From assembly GCF_000189635.1 (NCBI RefSeq), contig NW_002476346.1, positions 34,500 to 98,499 on the forward strand: a stretch of DNA of 64,000 bases. Direction: 5' to 3'. Below are positions 37,696 through 50,484 of the stretch, piece by piece. A model generated the notes under the pieces. The model was not told where the DNA came from. It worked only from the letters and a program-made list of their open reading frames with translations, and did not search any database. The translations under genes were made by a program, and so were the position numbers. This DNA comes from Tetrahymena thermophila SB210. Taxonomy: Eukaryota > Ciliophora > Oligohymenophorea > Hymenostomatida > Tetrahymenidae. Position 1 is the first letter of the stretch, and each line of letters opens with the position of its first letter.

Positions 37696-40600
37696 TCAGT
37701 TATTTAGTTTCAAGAAGTTTTTTATATTAGTATCATGGATGTGTCTGTTTTTTTACATAGAAAATTTCAAGAAATCAATGTCTAGGATATCTTTCATACT
37801 TCCTATTTAATTTCCATTTAAATTAGTAAAGTCTAATGAGGAATTGCTCTATATTTTATTAATTTGCTATTCAAGTTCTTTGTTTTCTTTTTTTTGTATT
37901 TTCTTCTCAGACTAAATTGTAGTTAACATATTAAATAGCTAAGATTTTTAAGGAGATACATCAAACTAACTATCTAAGGTGTGTGATGATTGATATTTAA
38001 TTATTGTAGATTTTGTATTTTTGTCGTTATTTTATTTATCTTTTAACTTTTATGGAGTAAACATCTAGCTGTGAAAGCTATTAATTTTATTAAAATAGAT
38101 ATTTTAGCTCGATTAGCTTTTTTTGTTTTAGTTGTTTCCAAGTTTTATAAATTTGCTTTGAGTTTATGTTTATTTGTATGAAGGAGATGCTAACAAAGAT
38201 GATGCTTTTGAAGGTATTTATTATTTTTTTGATTAATAAGAGTCTTTTATCATATGATAATTGCTCAGACTTTTTGAAGTGTTAGGAGAATTAAGTGCAG
38301 ACTAAGGAATATTTAAATTAGAACCTGACTGTATTTTTGGGAGTTCCATGCTCGATAAACAAGGTGCACTGCTCTTTTTAGCATTAAAGTGATTTATGTT
38401 TTAAAGAACTTCTTTTTTTAGCTATTCTTATTGCTTTTTTAGCTGCTGTTTTTCGAATAATTCTTACTTTTTTTATTTCTCTTCTTCAGTAAGATCTACT
38501 TTAGTAACTTGTCTAATATATCCAGATGGAGTTTAATAATAATAGCTTTATTACTTTTACTTGCCATTATCCGGTTCCTTAAAATCAATTAGTCTTAAAG
38601 AATTACTTTTTTTTAAAGATTTTAATTGCATTTAAAAAATAAATTAAATTAAATTACGTTGTGATGATGTCTCTTGTGGAGAATCCAACTTGTTTTCCTT
38701 CTTTTTTTTAAATAAAAAATTAACATAGCAATGAAAAAACTAATTTTACCTTAGCATGTAAAAGTAGAATTTGATTAGCTGTCTTGTTAAACTGATCTGT
38801 GTGATTGATGATTTAAATTATTTTAGATGGGCATGTTTTCATCAAACAACTCATGAACTGTTTATTTAGGAGAGTCATCTATGGAATTGCTTCTTACTAT
38901 ATAACCTCCATTAGAATATTCTAAATTAGAATTTACTTTGCTCTTTACATTTTTCATTTTATTTTTAGAAGGAAATAAAACATCTATTCTATTAAACTCT
39001 ATCTCATTATTTTGTATTTTTTTTATAATCTAATTTCTCATTCTTTCTTTTTCCTATTTCCTTTTCATAAGAGCATTAGCCCACTTCTACTTAAACATGT
39101 TCTCATTAAGTCTCTTTAAAGTTTTCTAAATATGAGTAGCCTTCTCAACATATCTAATTTATATTATCAAAAAAATTAATTTTTCAATTGAACATCTTAA
39201 CAATCAAGAAATTTTTTTAAAAAAAAATAAATTTTAAAAATTGTTGTAAATAATAAAACAGAGATTTTAGTCTTTCTATATTTCTTAATAAACAAAACAA
39301 AAATTAAATCAATGTAAAAAATTATCTTAAATAACTCAGATGAAAATCAATTAAGTAATGATCTTTTTCATTTATTGATATTTTGTTAAATCACAAAATA
39401 TATTTATTTAGCTAATCTCTATCTTAAAAAAAGATATTTATACTTGAAAAAATATGTTTGAGCTATTAAATAAAAATTATATTTGCTAAATGAAGATTTA
39501 AAGCAAAATAGCAATTAATTAAAATAAGAATTCATTGATTTATTAATTTCTTGAGTTTTTATTATTTAAATGAACTCAAATAATATTTTTAGTTCTACAA
39601 ATTTTATTTTTAGAATCATTCATAAATTTTTATTTGAGCTAATTTTTTTTGTGTTTTAACAATATATTTTTCATTGATTAATTCAATTTATTTCAAGATT
39701 TTAGAAAATAAATTTAAATTGATTTTTTTTATCTACAATTTGTTTAATTTAAAATGAAATTCTTTAATTAATATTTAAAGTAATTAAAAAATATCAATTA
39801 ATGAAATTATTGTTTGAAAATTTTAATATTTGAAAAGTATTTTTTACTCTTGGTATTGGCTTTTTGCATCTAAGTTTGTATGCTTCAAATCTATGTTTAA
39901 ACCACCTAATAGCTTTTCTGTGATGCTTTTATGCTCTTAGTTTGCTGCTTGAGGTTCAAATTTTTATTTAATTTATAGATTTATAAACTCTTGTATTTAT
40001 TCACTGCTGAGATGCTCCACAAGTTAAGGGTTTTTATATAACTAATTCAAAAGTTCATATTCATATTTCTTTTTTTACTGCTCAAGTAATATTTAATCTT
40101 CTTCTCTCGCTTCTTATTTTAGCTCAGCCAATTTCTTATTTTCTTGAAGAATTTCCTTTAAACATTCATAAAATTAATTTTCATCAGTGTTGTCTAAAAA
40201 TTCTTGAGGATCTATCATTTAAATTACTTCACTTATATACTTAAACATGTTTTTTTCTTAATCTATATCATTTAAACTTTTATTTTATCTTGTATGATTG
40301 ACCTTTTTTGATTCTACTACATGTTTGTGTGCTCTATCTAGTAGCAAATTAACATTCTTATCAAAATTAGGATTTTCTACATTAAATTTCTATCTAATTT
40401 AATCCTCTTTGGATATTGTTTGGTCTTTTTGTGAAGTAAAAGACTTGTCTTAGTCTTCTTCTCCTTCTTCATTGTCCTCATCAGTGCAGTTATCATACAT
40501 TTTACTTCTTTCATTAAATTCTTATTTCTCTTTAATCTGATTAAATTCTTCGTTCCATTGCTAATTCTTTTTCATATTAAAAATCAAATTCTTCTTGTTC

Positions 40601-41322
40601 AAAAGATTCAGATTTTAAAGGTACTACTTTGTTTCAATATAAGTACTTACTCCTTTAAAAAGTTAAAGTTTCTCATTAAAAAGTTAGTCTCGTGTTTTGT
40701 GAACTATTTTTAGTTTCTTATTAATTGCTTAAGTTATAGTATTTTGTCTCATAAGCTTTCTTTTAATAGGAATAGTGTCTGAGTTTTGAGTCTAGACAGT
40801 ATTAGTATCTTCTGAAAATTTTATATTTTTCCCATTTTTAGAATCAAGTTCATTAACTTTAAAGGATGTCTAACTCTTCAATTTTTGAAACGAAGGGATA
40901 GCGAGAATGGAGTTTGCATAGCTTATTGTATTAGATTTGTTTTCATTGCTAAATATGTCTAAATTATTGCTGCTAGTATTCTTCTACTGATGCTATTTAA
41001 TGATAAAATTTTTAAAATCCTCAATCATTTTATTTTTATTTTCAGCTTTCTACTTTTCTATTTGGTAAATCTACTATTTTTAGCTCTACGGAGACTCATC
41101 TTCATTATCACAACTTGATCTATGGCTAATAATATTAATTAAACTATCCTATTTTTTTATTCCATTTGAATGCTTTGTAACACTTGTAGTATTTAAAGAT
41201 AATTGCAAATTTCGACTCTTCTCATTTCCAAATGACTGTGAAGGCTTATGATTTGGCATCAAATAAGGGTTCTCATAATACTTCTTTTTGGAGTCAGAGA
41301 CGTTTATGTTCGAGACCGACAT
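37696..41322 (-). CDS. Q/N-rich coiled-coil protein of unknown function
   Basis: Four exons join in phase to 943 residues: 41322-39848, 39153-38750, 38700-38658 and 38605-37696. The start (MSVSNINVSDSKKKYYENPY) is the first ATG of the frame. Residues ~240-480 and ~660-740 are rich in E, K, Q and L with heptad-like runs (for example EEEKQKKQELFEKQQLKKQQ), suggesting coiled coils; the rest is S/N/Q-rich and probably disordered. No catalytic domain, membrane helix or known motif is seen. The first intron is about 694 bp, long for this window, while the third exon is only 43 bp. The exon 1-2 junction (GA|A giving EYVEKATHIQ) keeps the frame, but a separate gene in each half cannot be excluded. 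Function unknown. Confidence 0.72.
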
Positions 41323-42575
41323 TAATAATTGTTTTTTGTATAATTTGCTATAGACTTTTATTTTAATTAAATAATGTATTATTAATTGTAAACAGACTAT
41401 AGTTTTTAACTAACAACACTGGAAACCCTTTAATTTTAGTGGTAAAGAAATTTCATCTAAATCTTTTATGATAATTAATATTAATTGATCTTTATATTGA
41501 ATTTTACATATAATTTGTTTAAGAAATTTTTTCTTTTCATTTTATCATAGCTAATTTAGTTAAAAAGAATTTAATTGACTGCACACACAAAAAACTAAAT
41601 TGGTTGATTACAAAATCTTTATTTACATTTTTCATCAATAGATTTCAGATAAAAACAAACCTCGATCCTTTTTGCACACAACTTATTAGAGAATAGAAAA
41701 AATCGTATGAATATTAGTAATTATTAAATATTAAAGATACTGGATGGATACTTTCTCTTAATTAAATTAAATAAATAAATAATAAGAGGCTAATATTTTT
41801 ATTTGAGCATTCAAAATATGAATTTTACAAACTTACTTAATTCTTTCATTTTTAATGATATTATTCAATAAACCTTTTATTTTAATTGGAAAACAAATAC
41901 AAAATTATTAAGCTTTTTTAGTTATTTATAAAGACTAAAAATAGTTGAATTGCCTCAAAAAGTTTTTGATATTTATAAGGTATTTTGAATATTTTTGCTT
42001 TTGATTTTATCATATTTTTACTGGAAAATAATAAATAAATTAAAAACAATGGTTTTTTATTAAAAATATAAAAATACCTTAAATTAAATAGATTATTTTA
42101 TAAATACAAATTAATTAACTTTGAAAAATAAAAAAATGCTACAAATCTTAATAAATTTATATAAACTACAAATTAAAAAAAATTAATATTGCTTCAAGAA
42201 TGTATCCTTTTTAATACTTTAAAATTTTAATTTAAAAAATTTATTCTATTTCATATTAAATTTAGTATCATAAAATTTTAATTTCTAAAATCGGCCAAAT
42301 AAATTAATAAATAAATAAATTATTTTATAAAAATAAAATTAATTAACTTATGAGAATAATTTTATAAAAATTACCTATTAAAAAATATAATTTAATCAAT
42401 TATTTTTACATAATAAAATTATTTTGAAAAATTTTTTGATTTTAATATAAAAAATAAAAATAATTAACATTCATATCTTCAATAATAAAAATATGAAAAC
42501 ATGAATCACTAAAAAATAAATAAAAATTTAAATTAATAATTCTGTTTAAATTAGATTAATAATTATTGATTAAGC
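41323..42575. other. AT-rich intergenic region, no gene supported
   Basis: Upstream flank of the coiled-coil gene and downstream flank of the B-box-like gene. Very AT-rich, with no frame or RNA structure that I can support. Confidence 0.5.
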
Positions 42576-44057
42576 TCATAATTTACTTATATTAATCTCT
42601 TGTTTAAATTCTAGAATTTCCATGAACTAAATTTTACTTAATTTAAAAAAAATAAAAAAATTATTTAAATTATTTATGTCATAATTTAAACTATCTCTTA
42701 ATCCTTAAATGATATTTTAACTAAGTGGAAAGTCTGCTAATTAAAATTCTTTTTTTTATAAATTAATTTACATAATTAATTATCTCATACTAGGACTATA
42801 ACTAATTTTAGAATTATTAAATGTGCTACCTTTAACAGCCTTTTACTAAATATTTCCAAATCCATTACTAAAATAATATTCATTATGGTCTTTAACTACT
42901 CCTAAGCTAATTTAAAATAATTTTTCACTTTACTAAAAAGGTTAAAATTTAATTTTGATTGTATAACTTGCACATGGTAGGATAGGGTGTGAATTTATAA
43001 TACATATATTCTCATATGGTTATTGATTAGTAATTTGTAAAAGACCATCTTTATTAAAATCTATTATAGTATAGACTCCACCTTTAAAATAAGATTTATT
43101 TATTAAATTTTAACTGACTCGTAAAAAAGAATTCATTTCATCTTATGTTTTTTTTATATTTTATAGAATTTAAGCTATATTTTCAATTGCTTAGTTTTTA
43201 TTTTCACATTAAGTTTTAGCTGATGTGAAATCAATAAATTAGGCTTTAATATTAAAGGTTTGTTTACAAATTTAAAGATAATTTTCGTTATCTTGTTGAT
43301 TGTTATTTAATTTGAATTATGATAATACCTAAAATAATTTTTATTCTAATTACTATAAATTCTAAAAAATTGTATCATCAAATTTACCAAACGATTAGCT
43401 TATTAATTAAATCAAGATATTGATCATATCTTTTAATTTATTCCACAAAAATAAATTTGGGTATTCAGTAAAGTTACATTCTTTAAGTAAATTTTTTATT
43501 TTTTCTGTAATCTCTTCATTATTTTAAAATTATTCATCTACGAATTTTCTAAATTCCTCCTCTCTTTAATTCTATTAGAAATAATAATCCTTAAACAATG
43601 CTTAGAATTTTTCTTTTTGAGCTATTTCATTATATTTTTAGATTATTACTTGTTTTTTCAAGAATTTTTAATCTAATGAAGATAATATGGTTTTTTTAAT
43701 GCTTTAAATATTTGAAACAATTTCATTTTAAAACTCATTAAAGAACTAATTGATATCTTCATATGCATTTTCTTATGAATGTCTTTTATAAGATTATTAT
43801 AAGTCTTATAACAAGTTAGGTTAATATATCGGTGGCCAATTTTATAAAATATCTTCACTAGATTCTTTAATCATTTCTTGACACAAAATTAATTATTCTC
43901 CCTGAATATCTAAGGCAGGAATACATTTATAGCAGAGTCCCAATTTATCAATTTAATCTTTTTGTGATAAAAAAAGATTAATGTATTCAATTTCTTAATT
44001 TTAGTGTGTTGCACATCTCCTAATTTGTTAATTTTACTAAATATTAACTAAGTTCAT
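42576..44057 (-). CDS. B-box-like Cys/His protein with coiled coil, paralogue 1
   Basis: One exon of 493 codons from ATG at 44057 to TGA at 42576. The N-terminus carries a zinc-finger-like pattern: Cys-x2-His (RRCATHQNQEIEYI) followed about 25 residues later by Cys-x2-Cys (LGLCYKCIPALD). This resembles the second half of a B-box, as in TRIM-type proteins. A long helical Q/E/K-rich middle follows (about residues 60-330). The C-terminal ~150 residues include YTIKIKFQPF, KLFQISLGVVKDHNEYYFSN and related strands that could form a beta sandwich such as SPRY, which is inference. No RING domain is seen, so ubiquitin-ligase activity is not supported. The next gene upstream (44718-46313) is a clear paralogue in the same orientation, so the two arose by tandem duplication. 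Function unknown. Confidence 0.7.
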
Positions 44058-44448
44058 TTTCAAAAAAATCAAATATGCTTGTTTATTTGGTTGAATTAAT
44101 TAATTTAAAAATTTGTAGTTTCTGATTTCTACTTTTCTTTCTAAAAAGTAGTTTATTCATTTACAAATAAAAATTTTAAAAACTTAGATCTTCTAAACCT
44201 TAAACAGATTTTATAAAAAATGATAGGAATGACCAAAAAATATTTATAATTTGATACATTCATTCATTCACTATAAATTATTAATAATTCAATAAATGTT
44301 TTAAGTTTTCTTTTAAAAATTAATAAAAAAAAACTTTTGGTTCAAAGATTTTTAAATAACTAAACAAAAACAAATAATAATGTATATAACAATAAATTAA
44401 AGATAAAATTTTTTATGCTATTAATTCTGTGAATTATTAACTCTTTTA

Positions 44449-44559
44449 GGGGGGAGGGAAAGGAGGATCAATACTATAAAGACAATTAAGTAATGAATGA
44501 AACTTTCGTTTTCATTCAATCTAACTTAGATTCTATCTATAAAAACTCCCCTCCCCTTC
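44449..44559. other. GC-rich inverted repeat between the B-box-like genes (candidate structured RNA)
   Basis: In a very AT-rich spacer, a G-rich arm (44449-44468, GGGGGGAGGGAAAGGAGG) faces a C-rich arm (44546-44559, CTCCCCTCCCCTTC). GGGGAGGG pairs fully with CCCTCCCC, and GAG/CTC extends it. Inside, GAATGAAA (44495-44502) and TTTCATTC (44510-44517) form a perfect 8-bp stem with a 7-base loop. AATTAAGT and AACTTAGATT can pair in part between the two. One nested stem of about 110 bases results. GC-rich islands in AT-rich genomes often mark non-coding RNAs, but no known family is recognised and the strand is undecided. Confidence 0.45.
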
Positions 44560-44717
44560 AGAAAGATTTAAAAATATTTTATTTATTAATCTTAAAATTG
44601 AATATAAACTTATGATAATTTTAGACATACATTTTCAAATATCAAGACAAAACAATAATATAAATTCAATTATAAAGCAATATTTAATATGTGAATGATA
44701 CTATTGGAAATAATCAT

Positions 44718-46313
44718 TCAATCTTTTGGTTTAAAATGTTAAATTCTTTAAAAACTTATAATTTCAATAGTTTCTATATGCTAGAAGGTTATAAAAAATG
44801 TTTTTTATTCAAAATCATAAATTTTAATTTTTGATATGTTATCATGATTTGGAAAATCATAAATTAAAATATAATTATTTTATTAATCTATTTTAAATTC
44901 TAAGTCTCTCATTTTAGTATCAAAGCTAATTTCATTATCATTTATTTTAAAACCTTTCATATATTAGCATTAGTTATTAGGTAAATTAGTCAAAAAATAA
45001 TTAGGTGAGAAAAAATCTTGATTTTAATTTTATTAAAGTCCAATAATGTAATTATATTTTTTTTCATAGCCTTTAAAAGGAGTTATTCTAATTTTAATTA
45101 TATAATCATAGTTAGATTATATTATTTAATTATAATAAACTTAAGTTATTTCTGTTTGTGATAAATTGATTATCTTTAAAATTTAATTTTCATCTCTACT
45201 AAATTAAGTAAGGATTTAATTTTCAGGTTTTTATGATTCTATAAATTCACAAGATTATGTGAAATCTTAAATATATTTTAATTTTTTGTAATTCTAAACA
45301 ATTTATTATGTACACTGTTTATCGTTATTATTTTAAACTAATTAAAATAACTTTTACATTTTTTCATTCTCTTCAATTTTTTCATTTTCATTTAGCATTT
45401 ATTAAATTAAGACCATTTATTAGAAATCTAATTAAACTCTTTCTTTCAACTGATAAAATAAAGTATTTAGTTACTAGTTATCATAATCTTGAGCAGCTTA
45501 ATTTTTTTATGTTTGATATTTAATCTGAATATTTTTTTTTTCTTCTTAGATATCTTTATCCTAACATTAATAAGTTTTCAATATATCCAATAAACTTTTG
45601 ATTAAACTAGTCAATCTGAATTTCATCTGTTTGACTATTTGTTTTCGATTTTAATTTTAGTAATAACCTATAATGCACTCTCCTATACTATTTATAATTT
45701 AATTCATCTATTTGTTTAGTTCATCAACTAATTCTAATTCATAAAACTAAAGCTGTTTATCTAAAATATCTTATAAAATTTCTTCGTTTTAATTAGATTT
45801 TTAGAAAACTTCATCTATAAACTTTCTTAATTCGTCGCCATTATTATCATTACTATTATAATAGTTTTTAAAAAGCTATTAGAGTTTTTGTTTATCAGCT
45901 ATTTAATCATATTTATTCAATATATTTTCTTCTTCAATACTCTCTTACTCTTAATATATAAAAAATTATTTTTTTAATTTAGAAATGTTCTACAACACAT
46001 CTTTCTAAAATGTTTCAAAAAAAGTAGCTATTTTTTCAGAAGTATCTTCCCTTTCCATAAATAATTTCTGAAATTATTTTGTTATTTACTTATTTTTTAA
46101 AGGAGGCCAATTCAAAACTATATCTTTATTACATGCATCTAATAAATCTTCTACTAACATAAGATTATTTCCTGCGATATTAAGATCAATAACACATTTA
46201 GTGCACAAATCAAGCTGTTGTGATGAATCATTTACTAATTAAATATATTTTACTTGATAGCCATCATGTAATTTACAAATTTTATTAAATTAACCTACTT
46301 ATTATTATTCCAT
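44718..46313 (-). CDS. B-box-like Cys/His protein with coiled coil, paralogue 2
   Basis: One exon of 531 codons from ATG at 46313 to TGA at 44718. It has the same plan as the gene at 42576-44057. Cys-x2-His comes first (FNKICKLHDGYQVKYIQL), then Cys-x2-Cys (LDLCTKCVIDLN), then the shared phrase NWPPL (NWPPI in paralogue 1). A long Q/K/E-rich helical region follows, with the common segments LFKNYYN / LFKDYYF and ELRKFIDE / EFRKFVDE. The tail has YDYIIKIRITPFKGYEKKY, matching YTIKIKFQPF of paralogue 1. Sequence between the two is well diverged, so the duplication is not recent. The N-terminus is one short zinc-binding-like module, with no RING. Protein binding through the coiled coil is inferred; function unknown. 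Confidence 0.7.
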
Positions 46314-46869
46314 TTATAAGCTTTTTTTAAATATCCTTTCCTAAATAATTATCTAAATTAAATCTTTGAAAGTTATTATTTTTTAGTAATTATTAATTTA
46401 ACGATATAATAGTTTTACAAAGAACTATTTTCTTTTCTTCAAAATATTACTTACAAAAATTGACATATTTATTTTAAGTCTTATTTTAATAATTCCTTTT
46501 TTTCTTTTTAAAATTTAATAAATTTTATAATTTTTATTTACTTTATTTTTTAAAACGTGTTAAATAAAATATTAATTTAAAGCACATAAAAAATAAATAT
46601 TTTAAAAATTACAAATCAAATAGTCATTGAACGTTAATAAAACTTAAATTTATTTTTTCTCTATATTTATTATAAGATAATTTAATTAAAAATTTTTTGA
46701 TTATTATTTTATTTATATAAAATTATATTTATAGATAATTTTAATTCATAAAATACTAAGAAAAATAATTTAATTTACAAAATATATTTATTTAGTTGAT
46801 AAAATTTCTTTAAGAAAGCTAATATTTATGAGTTTCATAAGGTTTTTGGTAGATGTACTAACTTTTATT
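46314..46869. other. AT-rich intergenic region
   Basis: A short ATG-initiated segment just upstream (near 46465) stops quickly and is not supported as an exon. No gene, RNA or repeat is supported. Confidence 0.45.
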
Positions 46870-49592
46870 TCAATTTTTTAAATATTTGCTGTCAAGTTAA
46901 TTATTCATGTGTTTACCAATAGGTGTCTTATCTTTTTCGTACACTTTATTCATCATATCTAATTCAGGAAGCCTGTTTTATTTTAAGAATGATTGTTCTG
47001 TTGTGATAGAATGATTAACTTTATAATATGGTTTTTAATTTGATTTTTGTAAATCTTCAAATAATGACACAGCAACTTGATTGTTCATTAAAAATTTATT
47101 CATAATATCTTGTTTGATTTCATTTATCAATTATTTCTCTCTTTCTTAATATTCTTATATCTGGTTAGGTTTGTAAATAGATTGCATTAGTTTCGGATCT
47201 ATTATATTATTCTCTATATTCTAATTCAATAGTTTTTAGCTCATATTCTATACTTTATTTTCCTAGTTTTGCTTATTATAAGAAAATCTAGTAGACGAAG
47301 GAGCTGTTTTTATAAACAAATTGTTTGTAATTTTCTTATTCTCTAGTTGCAACAATGTTTTATTCATTATATTGCAAATGCTTTTAAATGAGCTTTTATC
47401 TATCCCGAGAGTTTTTAATTAGCTTTAATTTGTTGTAGGACGCTTCCCAAGAGTATAGAAAGTGCTATTAAATTTATTCTTGCTGGTCATAAATTAACTG
47501 ACACTCCTCATTGTTCCTAGCTAATTATGACTCTTATTATTAAATCCTTTGAAATCAGTATGTCTAAAGTCATCGTTTGAATATTTTTATCTTGTTCCGT
47601 AAATATTATTGTTTATATTTTAAGAATTCTAAGTGCTCTCGAAGTCTTAGCCATTACTTCCAAAGAATTTCCCTATTCCTCCTCTATGGTTTTAAAATGT
47701 TGTTGACAGAGGTAATAAATTGCTTCTTTCAGCAGACTTTTTGTTTTCTACACTACCTAATTATGAATCAGTCTCATCAGTTTATAATTATGTTTTATTT
47801 TTTAAACCAGCTTAAGTATCATTGTTAGCGTTCTACCAATTTTAAGTGCTTTAGAAAGTCTTGTAAAAATTTTCTTGTGTACCATATTATTTTGATACTT
47901 CAGTATATAAATTTTATGCATCATCCTTTCCTTTGAGCTGAGCCTTTTTAGATAGACTCTAAGCTTCATATTTGGTAAATTTGTTGTGAATTTACTCCTC
48001 ATCCATTTCCTTTTTCCCTTATGTTCTAATTTTTGAGTTCCTAATTGAACCTCTAGAAGCTGCCAACTAAGAGTTTGAGTTGTTATAATTGCTTCCTTAA
48101 GTTCCATAAGTTTAAGCACCAGCTACAGAAGACTGCAAAAAATAATTACTGTTTTACGCCTAAAGTTCTATTTAAAGTGAGCCATGTCTAGGAGAAGTAG
48201 ACATCAAATGAGGTTATGATCTGTTGACTGAATTTGTAGCCTAAGATAGTCTATATTATGCTTTTTATTGTTTCTTTAACTGCTCTTCTTTAATTTAATT
48301 TCTAAAAGACTTTTCAGCTTCTAAAGATTCACCATCTGAATCTGAACTAGATTGCCTATCAAAAATTTTCTACTCAAGATCACTAGCCTTTTAAAATATT
48401 AAAACAATTCAATATTAATTTCTTATTTTAGTAGAGGATTGAAATTAAAATTTTATTATTTTTGATAAAATGAAATTTATTTTTTTTTTTATAAAAATAA
48501 TAATTAAATGATTTTATAATAAATAATACATACCCCCATTAATATTTTAAATGTTCGAAAAAAGTAAAGTAAATATTTTTGAATTTTAAAAGCAAGAGAT
48601 TCATTCTAATTGATAAAACAATTTAATAAAATTTTTAAAGAGTGAATTAGTTAATATCTGTCATTTATATTTTCATTAATTTTTTGTTACCTTATCTAAT
48701 TTTTTTTAATCTTTGATTTGGTTTTCGTGAGCAGTTGCTCCAGCTGAATCAAGCCCATTTAAATTCATTAATTATAAATATTTTTCGTATCTCTCACTGA
48801 TTCTGTGATTTCTTTCTCTCAAATAATCTTCTAAATCCTCTCTATTAATTCTATAGCTAAGATAAGTGACCATTTCTGAGAATCTTTAAGGTAAATAAAT
48901 GTTTCTTTCCTCTGCTGATTTTTTTTGTTGTTCTTAAGTACGTACTTTAGAAATCATTTTAGAGAAAATGGCATTAGCATCTTAGGAGATAGCACATTCT
49001 TTAAATTCTAAGTAATTTAATGCATTATCTTTAGTTTTATCTACAATATTATATATTTATTAGAGTTCTTCCTTGTCAATTTCGATATTATACCTTTATT
49101 TAAGTAAAAAGGTCTTTGATTTAAAACTTACCATACAAGATTAATTAAGAATTTTTAAATAAAATAATTTTCCATCAAAATCTTCCTCAATAAAACAAAA
49201 ATTGATCAAAATAAATGGTTTTTGTGATAAAAATTCACTAAAAAATGAAGTTTTATACATGAGATAATATTAATCAATTTTGTGCTCAATATCAAAAATC
49301 AATAATTAATTGTTTACTTTTGAAACATTTCTACCATTTCTTTTAAATCAAGTGCTTGAGAGCCATCCTTATCAAATATTTTGAATATTTTACGAATTTT
49401 CATATCTTCTATCAACTCTTCTGGAAACAAAAGATAATGTTTTTTTGTTTTATTGGAGTATCTTGTTTTAAGCCATGAAACAGTTGATTTATTGTGCAAT
49501 TTTGTGCGTTTATTATTTTTCACAAATGCCTGATATTCGTTAAGATTTTCAAAGACATACTCATTATCATCTTATTAAGTTTAATTGCTCAT
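46870..49592 (-). CDS. EF-hand calcium-binding protein with long Q/N/S-rich tail
   Basis: Three exons join in phase to 731 residues: 49592-49318, 49093-48691 and 48387-46870. An EF-hand pair lies near residues 75-135. Loop 1 reads DKDGSQALDLKE, with Asp, Asp, Ser and the final Glu in the ligand positions; loop 2 reads DKTKDNALNYLE, an acceptable but weaker site. The pair is split by the first intron inside the linker (FQK|YNIEIDKEEL). A charged helical stretch (NREDLEDYLRERNHRISERY) follows. The third exon encodes about 505 residues rich in S, N, Q and K, probably disordered. No kinase or membrane segment is seen, so it is not a CDPK. Calcium-regulated binding is inferred from the EF hands; partners are unknown. 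Confidence 0.8.
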
Positions 49593-50484
49593 TTAAATCA
49601 CAATCCAAAATAATTTTTTATTTATAAAAAGTGTCCGATTTATGGTTTTGTTATAATTCTACTAAAAATGGTATTTTAAACTATTATTTAATTATCAAAA
49701 AGAGCTATTTGACTTCTTTATTTTTATTTTAATATTCAATCAAATAATTTTTAATAGTATTAATTCAGTTCTTTCTGCAAAATCAAATAAAGTGTAATTA
49801 TTTATGGTTATTTGCTTGAACCCATATGATTGTTTCTCATTCATTTAAAATATAAATGCCATATTTCTCAAGCCAAAATTTTTCTGAGTAATTACTTGCT
49901 TTTTTACCATCTAAAAAGCTTAAAAATTAAAACTTAACTAAAACATAAAATATGTTTCAACAAATCAACACAAATAAATAATGTCTAAATAGGAGTTATA
50001 ATATTTTTCATTCATTATCCAATTATTGATTCTAAATTTAAATTTTATAATATTATTTTTTTATATTTTATTTACAAAAACTCTTCTTAAATCTTAAATC
50101 CGAAATTAAAATAAATTGAATTTAAAGAGTTTGTTTTCTTTATTTTATTTTTTTGATATTTATTAAATAAAAAATATTTTAAAAATGAATAATTTGAAGA
50201 ATTCGAAATAGATTAAATCATATAAAAAAGTAAAATAGAATGATATAAAAGGCAATTTGAAAGAAAAACAATTTAAAATAGTCTCTTTTGTAGTTTCTAG
50301 AGATTAAAAAATAAGTGTGACGACACATAAAGTAAAGAGGGATAAATGAACGAACAGCTCAGGTCCATAAGATATCTTTTTTTTAATTGTTTTTTATATA
50401 CTTTTTATATTTCTTATAACACTGTTTAATTGTAGGTAGTTAATACCTCACAAATATTTCTCAATATTTATTGGATTTATTTCC
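49593..50484. other. Intergenic region, 3' flank of the SR-protein gene
   Basis: AT-rich without a supported gene. A slightly GC-richer patch at about 50310-50375 (with GTGTGACGACAC, able to fold as a 4-bp hairpin) lies just downstream of the SR-protein stop and is best read as its 3' UTR. Confidence 0.45.

Noticed and set aside
49093-49317. Possible extra exon inside the first intron of the EF-hand gene
   Set aside because: It has splice-like ends, but including it breaks the phase of the next exon, while direct joining gives a normal EF-hand linker.
50310-50375. GC-richer patch as a small RNA gene
   Set aside because: It sits just downstream of the SR-protein stop and is more simply its 3' UTR; only a 4-bp hairpin forms.
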